64,000 nt of DNA, taken from Neorhizobium sp. NCHU2750 (lineage in GTDB: Bacteria > Pseudomonadota > Alphaproteobacteria > Rhizobiales > Rhizobiaceae). Made by a program: the position numbers and the translations under genes. The stretch lies in the NCBI RefSeq assembly GCF_003597675.1, contig NZ_CP030830.1, forward strand, positions 310,001 to 374,000, read 5' to 3'. Within the stretch, counting starts at the first letter, position 1. Each line of letters opens with the position of its first letter. This document shows positions 53,711-63,003 of the stretch, one piece after another. The notes under the pieces were generated by a model. That model did no database searches. It worked only from the letters and a program-made list of their open reading frames with translations, and was not told the DNA's origin.

Positions 53711-54390
53711 AGACTTGCCTCCATGACGAAGTGAATCCGGTAGCGGAATGATAGCTTTCCTGCCGCCTTGCGGTCGCAACGCTGTCGATCGATCGCAGGC
53801 GCCGATGGAGTGCGTTGTCGAACACAACGTGTGAGATGTGGTCGAGTACGCGTGCCAAACCCGGAAGTATTACCAGCCACATTCAGCTGTGATCGTAGGT
53901 GCCCAGAAATATGAGGGCGCCGGACGAGAGATCCAGTCGCGCAGGACGTTCCCATCGCGGCTTCCAGTGGATGCGGCCGCTGGTTCTGAGAGATATTATG
54001 GTGTTTCATCATGCACTCCCCGTCGAGAGAGTTTGTCGCGGTGCGTCCCCGCGATAGACTCACTAAACCTCCGAATGATCGGGGAGTTTGCAACTGTACA
54101 AGACAGCCCTGAGGCCTTTAGTTCCGGAGAACCTGGACATACGCCACAGGCTCCCCGACCCGAAAGGTCAGAGAGTTTGATGCTGTATCGACCAGCACCA
54201 GTCGCTTGTAGGGGTTGCAAAGCCCCAAGGCAGTACGTGCTGCCTCGTGTATAGAATAGTCTATGCTGGCAGCTGTCGCCAGTTCTTTGTGACAGAAATG
54301 ACAGCTACTGCGACTATTTAGCGCCAGCTGTAAGACGAAAGCTGCGTATTCCAGGTGTCGGGAAAGCGGCCCCCCGGTGGCTTCAACTTC
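53711..54390. other. 680-base stretch without a supported gene
   Basis: Between the AraC regulator and an MFS gene, both leftward. Short frames (minus strand near 53880-54010) read MKHHNISQNQ and a basic stretch, but with internal stops and no family. It contains the AraC promoter. Possibly gene debris. Confidence 0.35.
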
Positions 54391-55578
54391 TCAGCCTGCT
54401 TTGCCGCCGTCCGGGCGGTACGCAGCCAGGAAAATAGCCGCCGTCAACAGGAGTGCCCCGTAGAGCATGAACACCGTTGACGGAGAGAAACGGTCTACAC
54501 TCAGGGTGATGACGAGGAATAGTGCCAACCCGAGAGCAACGCCGGCACAATGAAATGTGCCTTTCGCGCGTCCAAGTGCCGAATGCGGGACGGTTGCCTG
54601 CAGGGTCACTTCGATCGCGACGCGGCCAAGGTTATAGAGCGTACCGACGCCGGCAAAAATGAGAAGCGACGCCGGCAAGCCCGACCATCTCAGGCTCGCA
54701 AACAGTACCGCAGTGAAGGCCAGAATGATGATCAGCAAGGACGGGCGTCGCGCGAAGGCTGCCAAGGGGATGAGCAGAATGGCACCGAGAATCGAGCCGA
54801 CCGACCAGGCGCTTTCGAGCCCTCCGAATTCCAGTGCACCACCCGAAAGTTCGTCGGCAACAAAGCTGGCTGCGAGGATGCTGACGAGTGTGCCCGCGCC
54901 ATAGAGAAGTGCGAAGATCGACCCCAGACGGATGAATTGTCGTTCGATCCGAAGCGATATGGGTGGGGAAGAAGTCGCAGAACGCGCCACGGCCGAAACA
55001 TTAGTCACGGCTAGCATGCAGATAGCCGACAGAAGAAAGGCCGCACTGATTGCGCCGAATGCAGCCGTCTCCCAGCTCATCGACAGAAATATTCCGACAA
55101 GGCCGGCCGCAGTCAGGCTTCCAGCCTGCATGCTGAAGAAGCAAATCGAGTTGGAGGTGTTGGATGGGAGATGTCTACCCAGGGAAGGAATCATCGCCTG
55201 CGATGTCGTGAGAGCGGCGCGATCGCAGGCCGCAAATACGATCGCCGACAACCAGATAGCCCATTCGACATTGGTGACGGTCAGCAAGGCAACGGTCAGC
55301 ATCCGGATACTGTCTGCTGCGATGAAAACGCCACGCCGGTCAAAACGATCGCAGATCCATCCCGCTATCGGGCTAACGAGCAATTCGGTCAGGCTGATGA
55401 TTGCGATGAAGGCTGCAACGGCTGAACTTCCACCGTCAGCGACGAGTATCCAGGTGCATGCCACTGCATAGCCGTTGCGCGCCATGGAAGAAATGAACGT
55501 GCATGCCAGAAACCAGCGGAAATAATGGCATCCAAAGATATCAAGAATGTTGGCCGATATCCGGCGAAGCCGAGCCAT
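54391..55578 (-). CDS. MFS transporter (EntS/MFS_3-like exporter)
   Basis: A 395-residue twelve-helix protein from MARLRRISANILDIFGCHYF with SPIAGWICDRFDRRGVF as the MFS loop. The pattern fits transmembrane effector exporters such as EntS. It follows the second AraC gene by 108 bases in the same direction. Substrate unknown. Confidence 0.8.
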   Translation of the reverse strand: MARLRRISANILDIFGCHYFRWFLACTFISSMARNGYAVACTWILVADGGSSAVAAFIAIISLTELLVSPIAGWICDRFDRRGVFIAADSIRMLTVALLTVTNVEWAIWLSAIVFAACDRAALTTSQAMIPSLGRHLPSNTSNSICFFSMQAGSLTAAGLVGIFLSMSWETAAFGAISAAFLLSAICMLAVTNVSAVARSATSSPPISLRIERQFIRLGSIFALLYGAGTLVSILAASFVADELSGGALEFGGLESAWSVGSILGAILLIPLAAFARRPSLLIIILAFTAVLFASLRWSGLPASLLIFAGVGTLYNLGRVAIEVTLQATVPHSALGRAKGTFHCAGVALGLALFLVITLSVDRFSPSTVFMLYGALLLTAAIFLAAYRPDGGKAG

Positions 55579-55686
55579 CTATAGCCCTTGAAACTAGATC
55601 GTGCCTCGCAGACTATTGCGTGGCGATAGTAACCGCTTTCGAAATCGTGCCATTGTTGCCAATTCGTGCCAAAACTTTGCGCATTG

Positions 55687-56622
55687 TCAGCGCCGCCAGT
55701 TTCGGCGAAATTCAATTGGGCTTGTCGCGAAGGCATTCCTGAACACCGTCGTGAAGTGGCTCGGGCTTGCGAAGCCACATTCCAGGGCAATATCGATAGC
55801 CAGGCGATCGGTTGTTCGAAGAAGATCGGCAGCACGTTCAAGCCGATGTTCGAGCATATAGGCGTGTGGCGTCTTTCCGGTTGATTGTTTGAACGCCCGG
55901 AAAAACTGGCGTTGGCTGAGACCAATCTCTTGGGCCAGTTCGTCCAAACTCGGTGGATCAGCCACCCTGCTCTCTATGGTCGCCACAGTGCGCCGCAGAT
56001 CAAAACTTGACAGTCCGCCCTTTGCCGGCTCGAGGGCAAGCAGGCGCAGCCGTGCCAGATTCACGAACATCTGGATGGCCTGGCTTTCCACCATCATCCT
56101 GCTGATGGGATCCGGATGGGCGAGTTCTGCTGCAATCAGTTGGAGTGAGGATTCGATCGCTGGATCGCGCACACCAAGGACAGGTTTCAGATCAGGGAAA
56201 TGATCAATCCCGAAAAATTTCGCGACGAAAGCTCGGCGGATTGCCACCATCAAATAGGAGCCAGTCCTGTCTCCTTCATCCCATCCCCGCCACTCGCGGC
56301 AGGCCGGCACGAAGACGATGGAACCGGGGCGGCGGGGTGTAAAGGTGACCCTTTTGCCATCAATGAAATCCTCGCCGACTTTTGCGTCACCCATCAGATT
56401 GATCATGATCACGTGGTGCTTGGGCGCAAGCAATGTTTCCTGGCGAAATAAGCCAGTCCGCTTGACGAGATCGGCTCGGACCGTACCCCAATCCATATAT
56501 CTATGGACCAGTGTTCGCTGCGTGGCCCGGCGAACGTCCTCTGGCCGGAACTCGTCTGTCTGTGACACTATCTGCACGGCCTCGGGAAAATGTGTTGGCA
56601 ATCCAATCATATAAGAGCGCAT
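55687..56622 (-). CDS. AraC-family regulator, copy 2
   Basis: A 311-residue protein related to copy 1: cupin-like segment PGSIVFVPACREWRGWDEG and HTHs SLDELAQEIGLSQRQFFRAF, IDIALECGFASPSHFT. It likely controls the downstream MFS gene and perhaps the divergent methyltransferase-like gene (216-base gap). Confidence 0.82.
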   Translation of the reverse strand: MRSYMIGLPTHFPEAVQIVSQTDEFRPEDVRRATQRTLVHRYMDWGTVRADLVKRTGLFRQETLLAPKHHVIMINLMGDAKVGEDFIDGKRVTFTPRRPGSIVFVPACREWRGWDEGDRTGSYLMVAIRRAFVAKFFGIDHFPDLKPVLGVRDPAIESSLQLIAAELAHPDPISRMMVESQAIQMFVNLARLRLLALEPAKGGLSSFDLRRTVATIESRVADPPSLDELAQEIGLSQRQFFRAFKQSTGKTPHAYMLEHRLERAADLLRTTDRLAIDIALECGFASPSHFTTVFRNAFATSPIEFRRNWRR

Positions 56623-56837
56623 CTGAGGTTGTCCGGCAACAAGACATGAACCGCGAGCTGCGATGATGGCACTTTTGTGACATAATGGCAGATCCTCGAA
56701 AGCAGGAGTTTTCTCGCGGGTCTAGCGTCCGAATGCACGCTGCGTGTCGGGCGGATCGGCCTCGCTCATAGACGAGGAATTCCACAGATAACTGGACCAG
56801 CGTCGCACCGTGATGTCATTCGAACAGGTGTATTGCG

Positions 56838-57839
56838 ATGCAGGATTTCAGCGATTTTTTTCAAGAATGCGATAATGGCCCGCGACTGAACGAACTGACG
56901 GGTTTCTTCTCCGATACTGCGGCGGGTAAAAGTGGCTTCCCCTCGCGCAAGCCAGCAGTCGATATGCGGCTTCTGCCCAATGACGATCTTCTTCACCGGC
57001 TCATCCAGCTTCATTCGCGCCGCCAGGGTTTTTTCGATCAGCACTATCACGCGAGCATACCCTATCGTCTGGAGGAGGAATGCCGCATGGCGCACGCCTT
57101 GCTCCGATACAGCCAGATGCGGTCAGGTGATCTGCAATTTTACAGCCTCGGAACGGCTGAAGGGACGATGGCTCGGGTCGTATCCGAGATGAGCGGCGGC
57201 AAGATCCAGTCCCTCGCCTGCAGCCCAAACGAAGAGAACTACAAATGCTTCATGGCATTTGGCGAGCCTCTTGGAGCAAGTTTCTTCCTCGGGCCGTTTC
57301 ATCGTCTGACCAAGGAGCATCTGCGATCAACCGCCGACCTGGCCCACTTCGCCGATGGGTTCGACATTATTCTGGAGGATACGACATTTCAGATGTACTC
57401 CCCCAATCGCCTTGCGCAGATCGAGTTTGTCTCGCAGCACCTCAAGCCCGGGGGCATCTTACTGTTCCTGGAAAAATTTCGAGCTGCCGATCCGCTCGAT
57501 TATCAGGCACGCGAAGAACAGAAAAACCTCGGCTTCAAGGCCCATTACTTCGGTGCGGACGAAATTGCCCGCAAGACCGAGCTTGTCCTCAACACGATGC
57601 ACGAGTGCGAGGTGTCGCTGACCGAAATGGCCGAGGCGATATACGCTCAGTTTGATCACTGCCTCGTGACGTGGAATAGCGGCAACTTCTATGGGCTCGC
57701 AGCAAGCAATGACGGGGACAACCTTGGTCGGTATCTCGCGGCCATGATGCAGCCGGCGATACCGGTGGAATACGTCTACGAGCCCAGACCCTATTGCGAT
57801 CTCGCAAGCTGGATGAGGCGCCGCCGTCTGCCAACGTAA
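56838..57839 (+). CDS. SAM-dependent methyltransferase-like protein upstream of traR
   Basis: A 333-residue protein. The segment LQFYSLGTAEGTMARVV resembles a class I methyltransferase SAM-binding motif I and FADGFDIILEDTTFQMY the acidic motif; LKPGGILLFLEKF is the typical motif near strand 5. An N-terminal helical region of 90 residues precedes the fold. It lies 180 bases before traR in the same direction. Role unknown; it may belong to the AraC/MFS module or to signal chemistry. Confidence 0.68.
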   Translation: MQDFSDFFQECDNGPRLNELTGFFSDTAAGKSGFPSRKPAVDMRLLPNDDLLHRLIQLHSRRQGFFDQHYHASIPYRLEEECRMAHALLRYSQMRSGDLQFYSLGTAEGTMARVVSEMSGGKIQSLACSPNEENYKCFMAFGEPLGASFFLGPFHRLTKEHLRSTADLAHFADGFDIILEDTTFQMYSPNRLAQIEFVSQHLKPGGILLFLEKFRAADPLDYQAREEQKNLGFKAHYFGADEIARKTELVLNTMHECEVSLTEMAEAIYAQFDHCLVTWNSGNFYGLAASNDGDNLGRYLAAMMQPAIPVEYVYEPRPYCDLASWMRRRRLPT

Positions 57840-58018
57840 CAAACCGGTTCGGTGTTTCAGAACGGTCGGCGCTCTCCTTTCGCGGATCCGCCTCCTCGTT
57901 TGGAGGCATGAAAGGGGGGCGTCCGCGCCGCCGTGACCACAGACCTCACAGCAGGGAACGTTGAAATCCCGGCCGCGGGCATCCGCTTGCGGATATCTCT
58001 GCTCGATCTGGATTTTCC

Positions 58019-58735
58019 ATGGAGCATTGGATGGATCAGTTGATTGGTAACCTCTTGGACTTGAGTGCCGTTGTCCGAAGCCAGGCGACGCTGAAAACGT
58101 CGCTGGCAACTCTGGCGGAAAAGTCCGGCTTCAGCGGATATGGCTTTCTCAACCTACGCCCGGGGGATCTCTACGCAATCTCCAACTTCCAGGAGGAATG
58201 GCAGATGCGCTATTTTCATGAATCGCTGAGATTTATGGATCCTCGGGTCAGACAGGCTCGAAAGCAACAGTGCGCATTTGTGTGGACAGGAGACCCGAGC
58301 CGCGGGCAGCTCTCAGGCGAAGACAAGCGGTTTTATGCCGAGGCCGCACGATATGGCATACGCTCGGGCATCTCCATTCCGGTCCCGATCGCCAACGGGG
58401 CACTGGCGATACTGACATTTGCCTCTTCCGAGCCCGTCCAGACGAAACAATGGAGAATCGATTCCGTTGCGGCAGCATCTGCGGCTGCCCAGTTACACAT
58501 GCTGATCGGCTATCTTCGAGTAACACCTTCCGTTGAGGAACAGATTTACCTCAGTCCAAAGGAAGCAACCTATGCGCGATGGCTTGAGCTTGGCAAGACG
58601 GTCGAGGACACAGCCCTGATCGAGGCCGTCAAATATAACACGGTTCGGATTTCGCTTGCCGAGGTGCGGCGGCGTTATGATCTCTGTAACAATACCCAGC
58701 TCGTCGCGCTCGCCATTCGACGAAAGCTGATTTGA
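58019..58735 (+). CDS. traR: TraR quorum-sensing activator (LuxR family)
   Basis: A 238-residue LuxR-type protein with TraR-like N-terminus MEHWMDQLIGNLL. Autoinducer-pocket residues are recognisable (Trp, Tyr and Asp in EEWQMRYFHESLRFMDP, Trp in FVWTGD). The DNA-binding domain has LSPKEATYARWLELGKTVED and ends VALAIRRKLI. It binds 3-oxo-C8-homoserine lactone in the Ti-plasmid prototype and activates tra/trb at tra boxes. Its tail meets traM head-on 11 bases away. The cognate synthase TraI is not in this window. Confidence 0.92.
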   Translation: MEHWMDQLIGNLLDLSAVVRSQATLKTSLATLAEKSGFSGYGFLNLRPGDLYAISNFQEEWQMRYFHESLRFMDPRVRQARKQQCAFVWTGDPSRGQLSGEDKRFYAEAARYGIRSGISIPVPIANGALAILTFASSEPVQTKQWRIDSVAAASAAAQLHMLIGYLRVTPSVEEQIYLSPKEATYARWLELGKTVEDTALIEAVKYNTVRISLAEVRRRYDLCNNTQLVALAIRRKLI

Positions 58736-58746
58736 TTGAGTTACCC

Positions 58747-59043
58747 TCATACGGTCGGGACGCGACCGAGAATAGCCAGGAGGCTCGTCAGGGCTGACAT
58801 TTGCGCATGCATCGCAATGGTTGCTTCGAGATAGGCGACATGGGCGTCGATACTGGCCTCTGTTTCGGACCCGACATTTTCCGGTAAATTTTGAAAAAGC
58901 TCCTCGGCTGTTGCGACCAAAGCACGGTGCTGTTTCATCGCGTTGATCGTCAGCCGTTCCTTGATCGGCTCCGAAGTGTCGGCCAATAAACCAACCAAGG
59001 GCCTGAGGGTCGCATCCTGGATGTCCTTGTTTTCTAGGATCAT
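58747..59043 (-). CDS. traM: TraM, TraR antiactivator
   Basis: A 98-residue protein from MILENKDIQDATLRPLVGLL (ribosome site GGAAGGA), ending MSALTSLLAILGRVPTV, which matches TraM of Ti plasmids in size and sequence. TraM binds TraR and keeps conjugation off at low cell density. Convergent with traR. Confidence 0.93.
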   Translation of the reverse strand: MILENKDIQDATLRPLVGLLADTSEPIKERLTINAMKQHRALVATAEELFQNLPENVGSETEASIDAHVAYLEATIAMHAQMSALTSLLAILGRVPTV

Positions 59044-59526
59044 AATTCCTTCCGAAGCTGTTGGTTGTTCGGTTGAGTTGGAACGTTTCGCGCGGTTCCG
59101 TTGTGGTAAGCAGCCACGTCTCAGGCGTTTGGCATTCGCAACTATCGACCGGAGGCGCCGTACTCTGCGGGTGTAATTATCTATAGTCGTGAGGCTGCGG
59201 CCATTCCACTGCAGTCTTGCACGAAGACATTTCACATTCGGCGACCAGTGAGAATGCCGGCCTGAATGCTGTCATCGCCATGCCCATGGATATCGAGCCC
59301 TACTGGCCGAAGGATTGGCAATATTCCTCTCAATTCGAATTCGTGGATTGGCCGCAAATCGTGCTGGATATCGTTGATCCGACCGAGACGAAACTGTTTT
59401 TGTGGCAGTCGCCACGAGTGGTGATTTGGCTGTGAGACTGTCATCGGAAAGACAATCTGCCCCTCGCTTAAATTGTAAGGCTATTTGACGTACGTATGCG
59501 CCGTAGTTTCAGGACTGGAGGGATCC
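59044..59526. other. Intergenic stretch between traM and the toxin-antitoxin locus
   Basis: 483 bases. A 72-codon plus-strand frame at 59217-59435 encodes a Trp-rich peptide (DIEPYWPKDWQYSS) without a ribosome site or known family; I do not support it. The antitoxin promoter should be near its right end. Confidence 0.35.
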
Positions 59527-59835
59527 ATGCATTCTCTCAAGGATATCACGGGAGATATCGACGAACCGAATAATGCCCGGATGAATTTCCGAACGAAGGC
59601 ACGCATCAAAGACGCTATCCATCGGGCAGCAGCATTGTCCGGCATGGACGATTCTACCTTCACCATGAATGCGGCATACCGCTCTGCCATCGAAACGATC
59701 GCCGCTCATGAAGCGACTGTTCTCAAGTCTGCAGATCATGCAGCGTTTTTTGCGGCTCTCGACAATCCTGCTGACCCGACAGAGCAATCGAGGGACGCCT
59801 TCACGCGTCACCGCGAGACTGTCGTTTCCCGCTGA
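59527..59835 (+). CDS. TacA-like antitoxin (DUF1778)
   Basis: A 102-residue protein from MHSLKDITGDIDEPNNARMN with GGAGGG ribosome site. The N-terminal NARMNFRTKARIKDAIHRAA stretch is a ribbon-helix-helix DNA-binding motif; the C-terminus binds the GNAT toxin in known pairs. Its TGA overlaps the toxin ATG. Confidence 0.83.
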   Translation: MHSLKDITGDIDEPNNARMNFRTKARIKDAIHRAAALSGMDDSTFTMNAAYRSAIETIAAHEATVLKSADHAAFFAALDNPADPTEQSRDAFTRHRETVVSR

Positions 59836-60376
59836 TGTCAGAGCAAGCGCAGCCCAAGCTTATCATCGAGCCGCTCGATCCGTCCAAGCACGACCAAGCG
59901 GCTTTTTCGTGTGGCGTGACCCCACTCGATAACTTCATCAAGAAAACGGCCAACAAGCTCACAAAGGCCGACAATCTTCGCGTCTGGGTCATGACAGGGG
60001 ACGGGATCTCCATCATCGGCTTTTATGCCATCAACGCTCATTCTATCGACTATCAGGATCTCCCGGAGACATTTTCCCGGAATTGGCCAGGACACGGCTC
60101 TATCCCTGCCGCCTATATTTCGATGATCGGCCGCGACCAGCGATTTAAGGCGGTGGATATGGAGGTGTTCTCCTTGCCGACTGCTTGCAAAGGATAGCGA
60201 CCGTTGCCGATCACATCGGCACGGTGATTACCGTCCTTGACGTGCTCGATTGTGGTGACGTCGAAAGAACACAACGGCGAATGCAACTCTACACTGGATA
60301 CGGTTTCCTGCCGTCTCCATTAGACCCGACGCGTTTGTTCCTGTCCGTGGCGACGATCAAGCGGCTGCTTACATGA
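59835..60376 (+). pseudogene. GNAT toxin (TacT-like), frameshifted
   Basis: The first frame gives KLIIEPLDPSKHDQ, GVTPLDNFIKKTAN and AAYISMIGRDQRFKAVDME, then stops at 60197. In another frame the C-terminus continues GGYGGVLLADCLQRIATVAD, VLDVLDCGD and LYTGYGFLPSP to 60376. One base is missing near 60148-60152 (AAGGCGGT where AAGGGCGGT would restore the acetyl-CoA loop). TacT-type toxins acetylate aminoacyl-tRNA; this copy should be inactive if the base is truly missing. Confidence 0.83.
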
Positions 60377-60397
60377 ATTTCTGCGGGTCACCTTCGA

Positions 60398-61699
60398 CTA
60401 TTGAGTATAATTCCCAGGAAAGATGATGTCCTGGTCGACAAGGACGTTGAAGCGGTAGCCTGGCCTGATCTTGATTGTCGGCTGGACATTGAGGTTCTTC
60501 GAGATCGTCTGTTCTGCGACACGGCCGAAAGTCTCGGCGAAGTTCCGGCGCGCGGCGTCGGAAGCCGTGTCCTGTGTGGCAAGGGTCGAACTCTGTGGCA
60601 TCGACATATCAATACCCGCACCGATCAAGGCGACCAGGGCTGCCGACCCGAAGGTCCTCAAATAGTGGTTGTCGACCTGGTCTTTAAATCCACCATATCC
60701 TTCGGAGTCGGTTCCCGCCATCCCACCGATCTGCAGGGTCGATCCGTTCGGGAAGATGATGTCGGTCCAGACAACCAGCGCACGGCTCTGGCCGAACGAG
60801 ACCTTGCTATCGTAGCGGCCGAACAGCTTCGTCCCCTGCGGGACAAGCAATAGGTGGCCGGTGGCACTATCGTAGACATTCTGACTGACCTGCGCCGTGA
60901 TCCGCCCGGGGAGATCGGAGTTGATGCCTGAAATCAGAGTTGCCGGGATGACCGAGCCTCGCTTGAGTTCATATTGCGACTGCTGCGGCACGACCTGATT
61001 GGGCAGATAGCCGAGGTCCTTGATGTCGGCGTTGAAGAAATCCTCCTTGGAGGCCTGGCCGTTCTGGTCGACCGACTGCCCTGCAATGCCTGCCCGCAAA
61101 GCAGCAGCGTAAAGGTCGGACGCCTCACCCCCGGGTTGGGCCGGCTGCATTCGATTTGATGCCCCACTTGTCGCCGTCGCCTTGCTCTCAACTTCCGAAA
61201 TGTCGACCTTCAGCGGAGAATCTAGTGCTGCACTTTTAGCCTGCAGGCTCGCCATACGCTGCCTTTGCTGTTCGCGGGCGATCTGCTCGCGTTGCTCGCG
61301 CAGCATGCGTGCGTTCCATTCCTCATCCGATTCCATCTGCGGGCGCTGTGCCTGACGAGGCTCAGGCCTCGCTACCGCAGGAGCGGGATGCGTCGGAACG
61401 GCTGCGGGCGGTATCGGGGCCGGCTGGAAGGCCGGAGGATCGTCCCGGTCGCCTATGATGCCGTCTTTCACGCCACGCTTCATCTGCTCAGCGAAGTTTG
61501 AGGCCGGCGCATTTCCACCTGCCTCCTCTGGCGCCTGCTGGCCAAACCGAAACCCGCGGGAGGACAGCCCGTAAACCAGAACGGCGAGGAACAGGACGGC
61601 GATGCCGATCCCGACAAACAGAGGCACGCGATTGAGGCGCTTCATACCCTTGTCGTCGGCGGAAGGATTGGGATTGCCGAGTTGCAGCGATTGGACCAT
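60398..61699 (-). CDS. trbI: TrbI (VirB10-like) mating-pair protein
   Basis: A 433-residue protein: one N-terminal membrane helix (VPLFVGIGIAVLFLAVLVYGL), a Pro/Gln-rich periplasmic linker, and a C-terminal VirB10 domain (LKRGSVIPATLISGINSDLPG, LLVPQGTKLFGRYDSKV, IKIRPGYRFNVLVDQDI). It spans the envelope and senses energy for the channel. Last gene of the trb operon. Its stop lies 21 bases from the toxin gene on the other strand. Confidence 0.93.
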   Translation of the reverse strand: MVQSLQLGNPNPSADDKGMKRLNRVPLFVGIGIAVLFLAVLVYGLSSRGFRFGQQAPEEAGGNAPASNFAEQMKRGVKDGIIGDRDDPPAFQPAPIPPAAVPTHPAPAVARPEPRQAQRPQMESDEEWNARMLREQREQIAREQQRQRMASLQAKSAALDSPLKVDISEVESKATATSGASNRMQPAQPGGEASDLYAAALRAGIAGQSVDQNGQASKEDFFNADIKDLGYLPNQVVPQQSQYELKRGSVIPATLISGINSDLPGRITAQVSQNVYDSATGHLLLVPQGTKLFGRYDSKVSFGQSRALVVWTDIIFPNGSTLQIGGMAGTDSEGYGGFKDQVDNHYLRTFGSAALVALIGAGIDMSMPQSSTLATQDTASDAARRNFAETFGRVAEQTISKNLNVQPTIKIRPGYRFNVLVDQDIIFPGNYTQ

Positions 61700-61714
61700 G
61701 AACCTCTTCCGCCT

Positions 61715-62161
61715 TCAATTGCGCTTCAGGAGAGAAAGTGGGCTTGCGGGGACCGCGACGCCGTTGGTGATGGAATAGGCTCGGCCGAGTTCGAGATCAT
61801 CTGTCGAGAGGCGTGCAAGGACCTGCCCATCCAGACTGGCGATCGAATATGCAAGCTCGATAGGCTTTGCCGCATCCTTTCCGGATGTCGCTTTGTCCTC
61901 GGTGACGACGGAATAGCCCCAGCCCTTCAATGCTGCCTCGAGTGCGACCGCAAAGTCCGATGTGTCCTTGTGCAGTCTGATCGGTGTCGAGGTCGATCCG
62001 GCCTGCTCGGCGAAGCGTCCAGCCATATCGCCGGCGATCGCACTGGCGGCAGGACCGGTAATCTCGGGAGGTGCCGCGCTGGTCGTCAGGCCGTCAGTCG
62101 CCGTCTGGCACCCTGAAAGCCCGATCAGGCATACGACCGGGAAGAGGATTTGCGGGCGCAT
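61715..62161 (-). CDS. trbH: TrbH lipoprotein
   Basis: A 148-residue precursor with the lipobox LSGC (VVCLIGLSGC) and the family core (LEAALKGWGYSVVTEDK). TrbH is a small lipoprotein of the Trb channel. It begins three bases after trbG ends. Confidence 0.88.
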   Translation of the reverse strand: MRPQILFPVVCLIGLSGCQTATDGLTTSAAPPEITGPAASAIAGDMAGRFAEQAGSTSTPIRLHKDTSDFAVALEAALKGWGYSVVTEDKATSGKDAAKPIELAYSIASLDGQVLARLSTDDLELGRAYSITNGVAVPASPLSLLKRN

Positions 62162-62163
62162 GG

Positions 62164-62993
62164 TTACCCTCCCCTTCTGATCGTAATCTTTTGCTGGTGC
62201 CAGCCAACACCGGACACAAGCACTACCTTGTCGATATTGTAGTCGACGATCATCATGTTGTTCTTCATGCGGTAGTTGACGATCCGGTTCTGCCCGCCGG
62301 AAACGACAAAGAGGACAGGGGCATCCTGGCCGGAGATCGCGCGCGGAAACTGGATGTAGGTCTTTTGGCCATCCGAATAGACGCGGCTCGGACGCCACGG
62401 CGCACTTCCGCTCAGCGAATAGGAGAACGCAAGCTGTTCGGGTGGAACGCCACCGCCGGGGCCGGTCATCGCCTGGATGCGGGCATTGATGTCGGAAAGC
62501 TTCGTTGCAGCGTCCTCGGGGTATTCAAAGCCGACACGCGCCATATACTGGGTCGGATGGGACTTGAGCTGGATGTGGTATGTGCGGCGGGATGTCGTGA
62601 CCACCATCGAGGTCACAAGACCCGGTTCCGACGGCTTGACAATCAGATGGATCGCCTGCCCGCCAGCGGCCCCTGAGGTGGCCGGTTCGACTTTCCAGCG
62701 GACCGTATCACCGACGAGAACGTCACGGACGATCTCGCCGCCCTGCAATTCGATATCCAGACCTGCAGGGGTGAGCAGACCACCGGCGGCTGCGTCTCGC
62801 CGAAGAGGAAGACCACCTTTCCGTCCGGCCCGCGTGTGACGAGCCCCGTTTGTCCTCGCCATTGCCCTGACAGCGTCGTTGCCTTGACCTCATTCCGGTT
62901 CAGGCTCTGGGATGCTGCCGGCGTTGATGCAATCGTCGCAGCGGTCGCCAGCAAGATGCCAGCCAGCGCCTTTCTGTTCATTGTCCCCGTCAT
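62164..62993 (-). pseudogene. trbG: trbG (VirB9-like), single-base frameshift
   Basis: The N-terminal frame from ATG 62993 gives a signal peptide ([17 protein letters not shown]) and [21 protein letters not shown], then loses the frame. Another frame carries on with [21 protein letters not shown] to the normal end IRRGG. Restoring one base between 62757 and 62758 (Cys codon in CSPLQVCD) joins both and yields a 276-residue protein, the normal TrbG length. The gap length (830) is one short of a codon multiple. TrbG forms part of the outer-membrane core complex and is required for transfer. Confidence 0.85.
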
Positions 62994-63003
62994 TGCCCTG
63001 CCC

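Noticed and set aside
53838..54254. Plus-strand 138-codon frame
   Set aside because: No recognisable sequence, no ribosome site; the surrounding region contains stops in other frames and may be debris.
59217..59435. 72-codon Trp-rich frame after traM
   Set aside because: No ribosome site and unknown sequence; kept only as an intergenic note.
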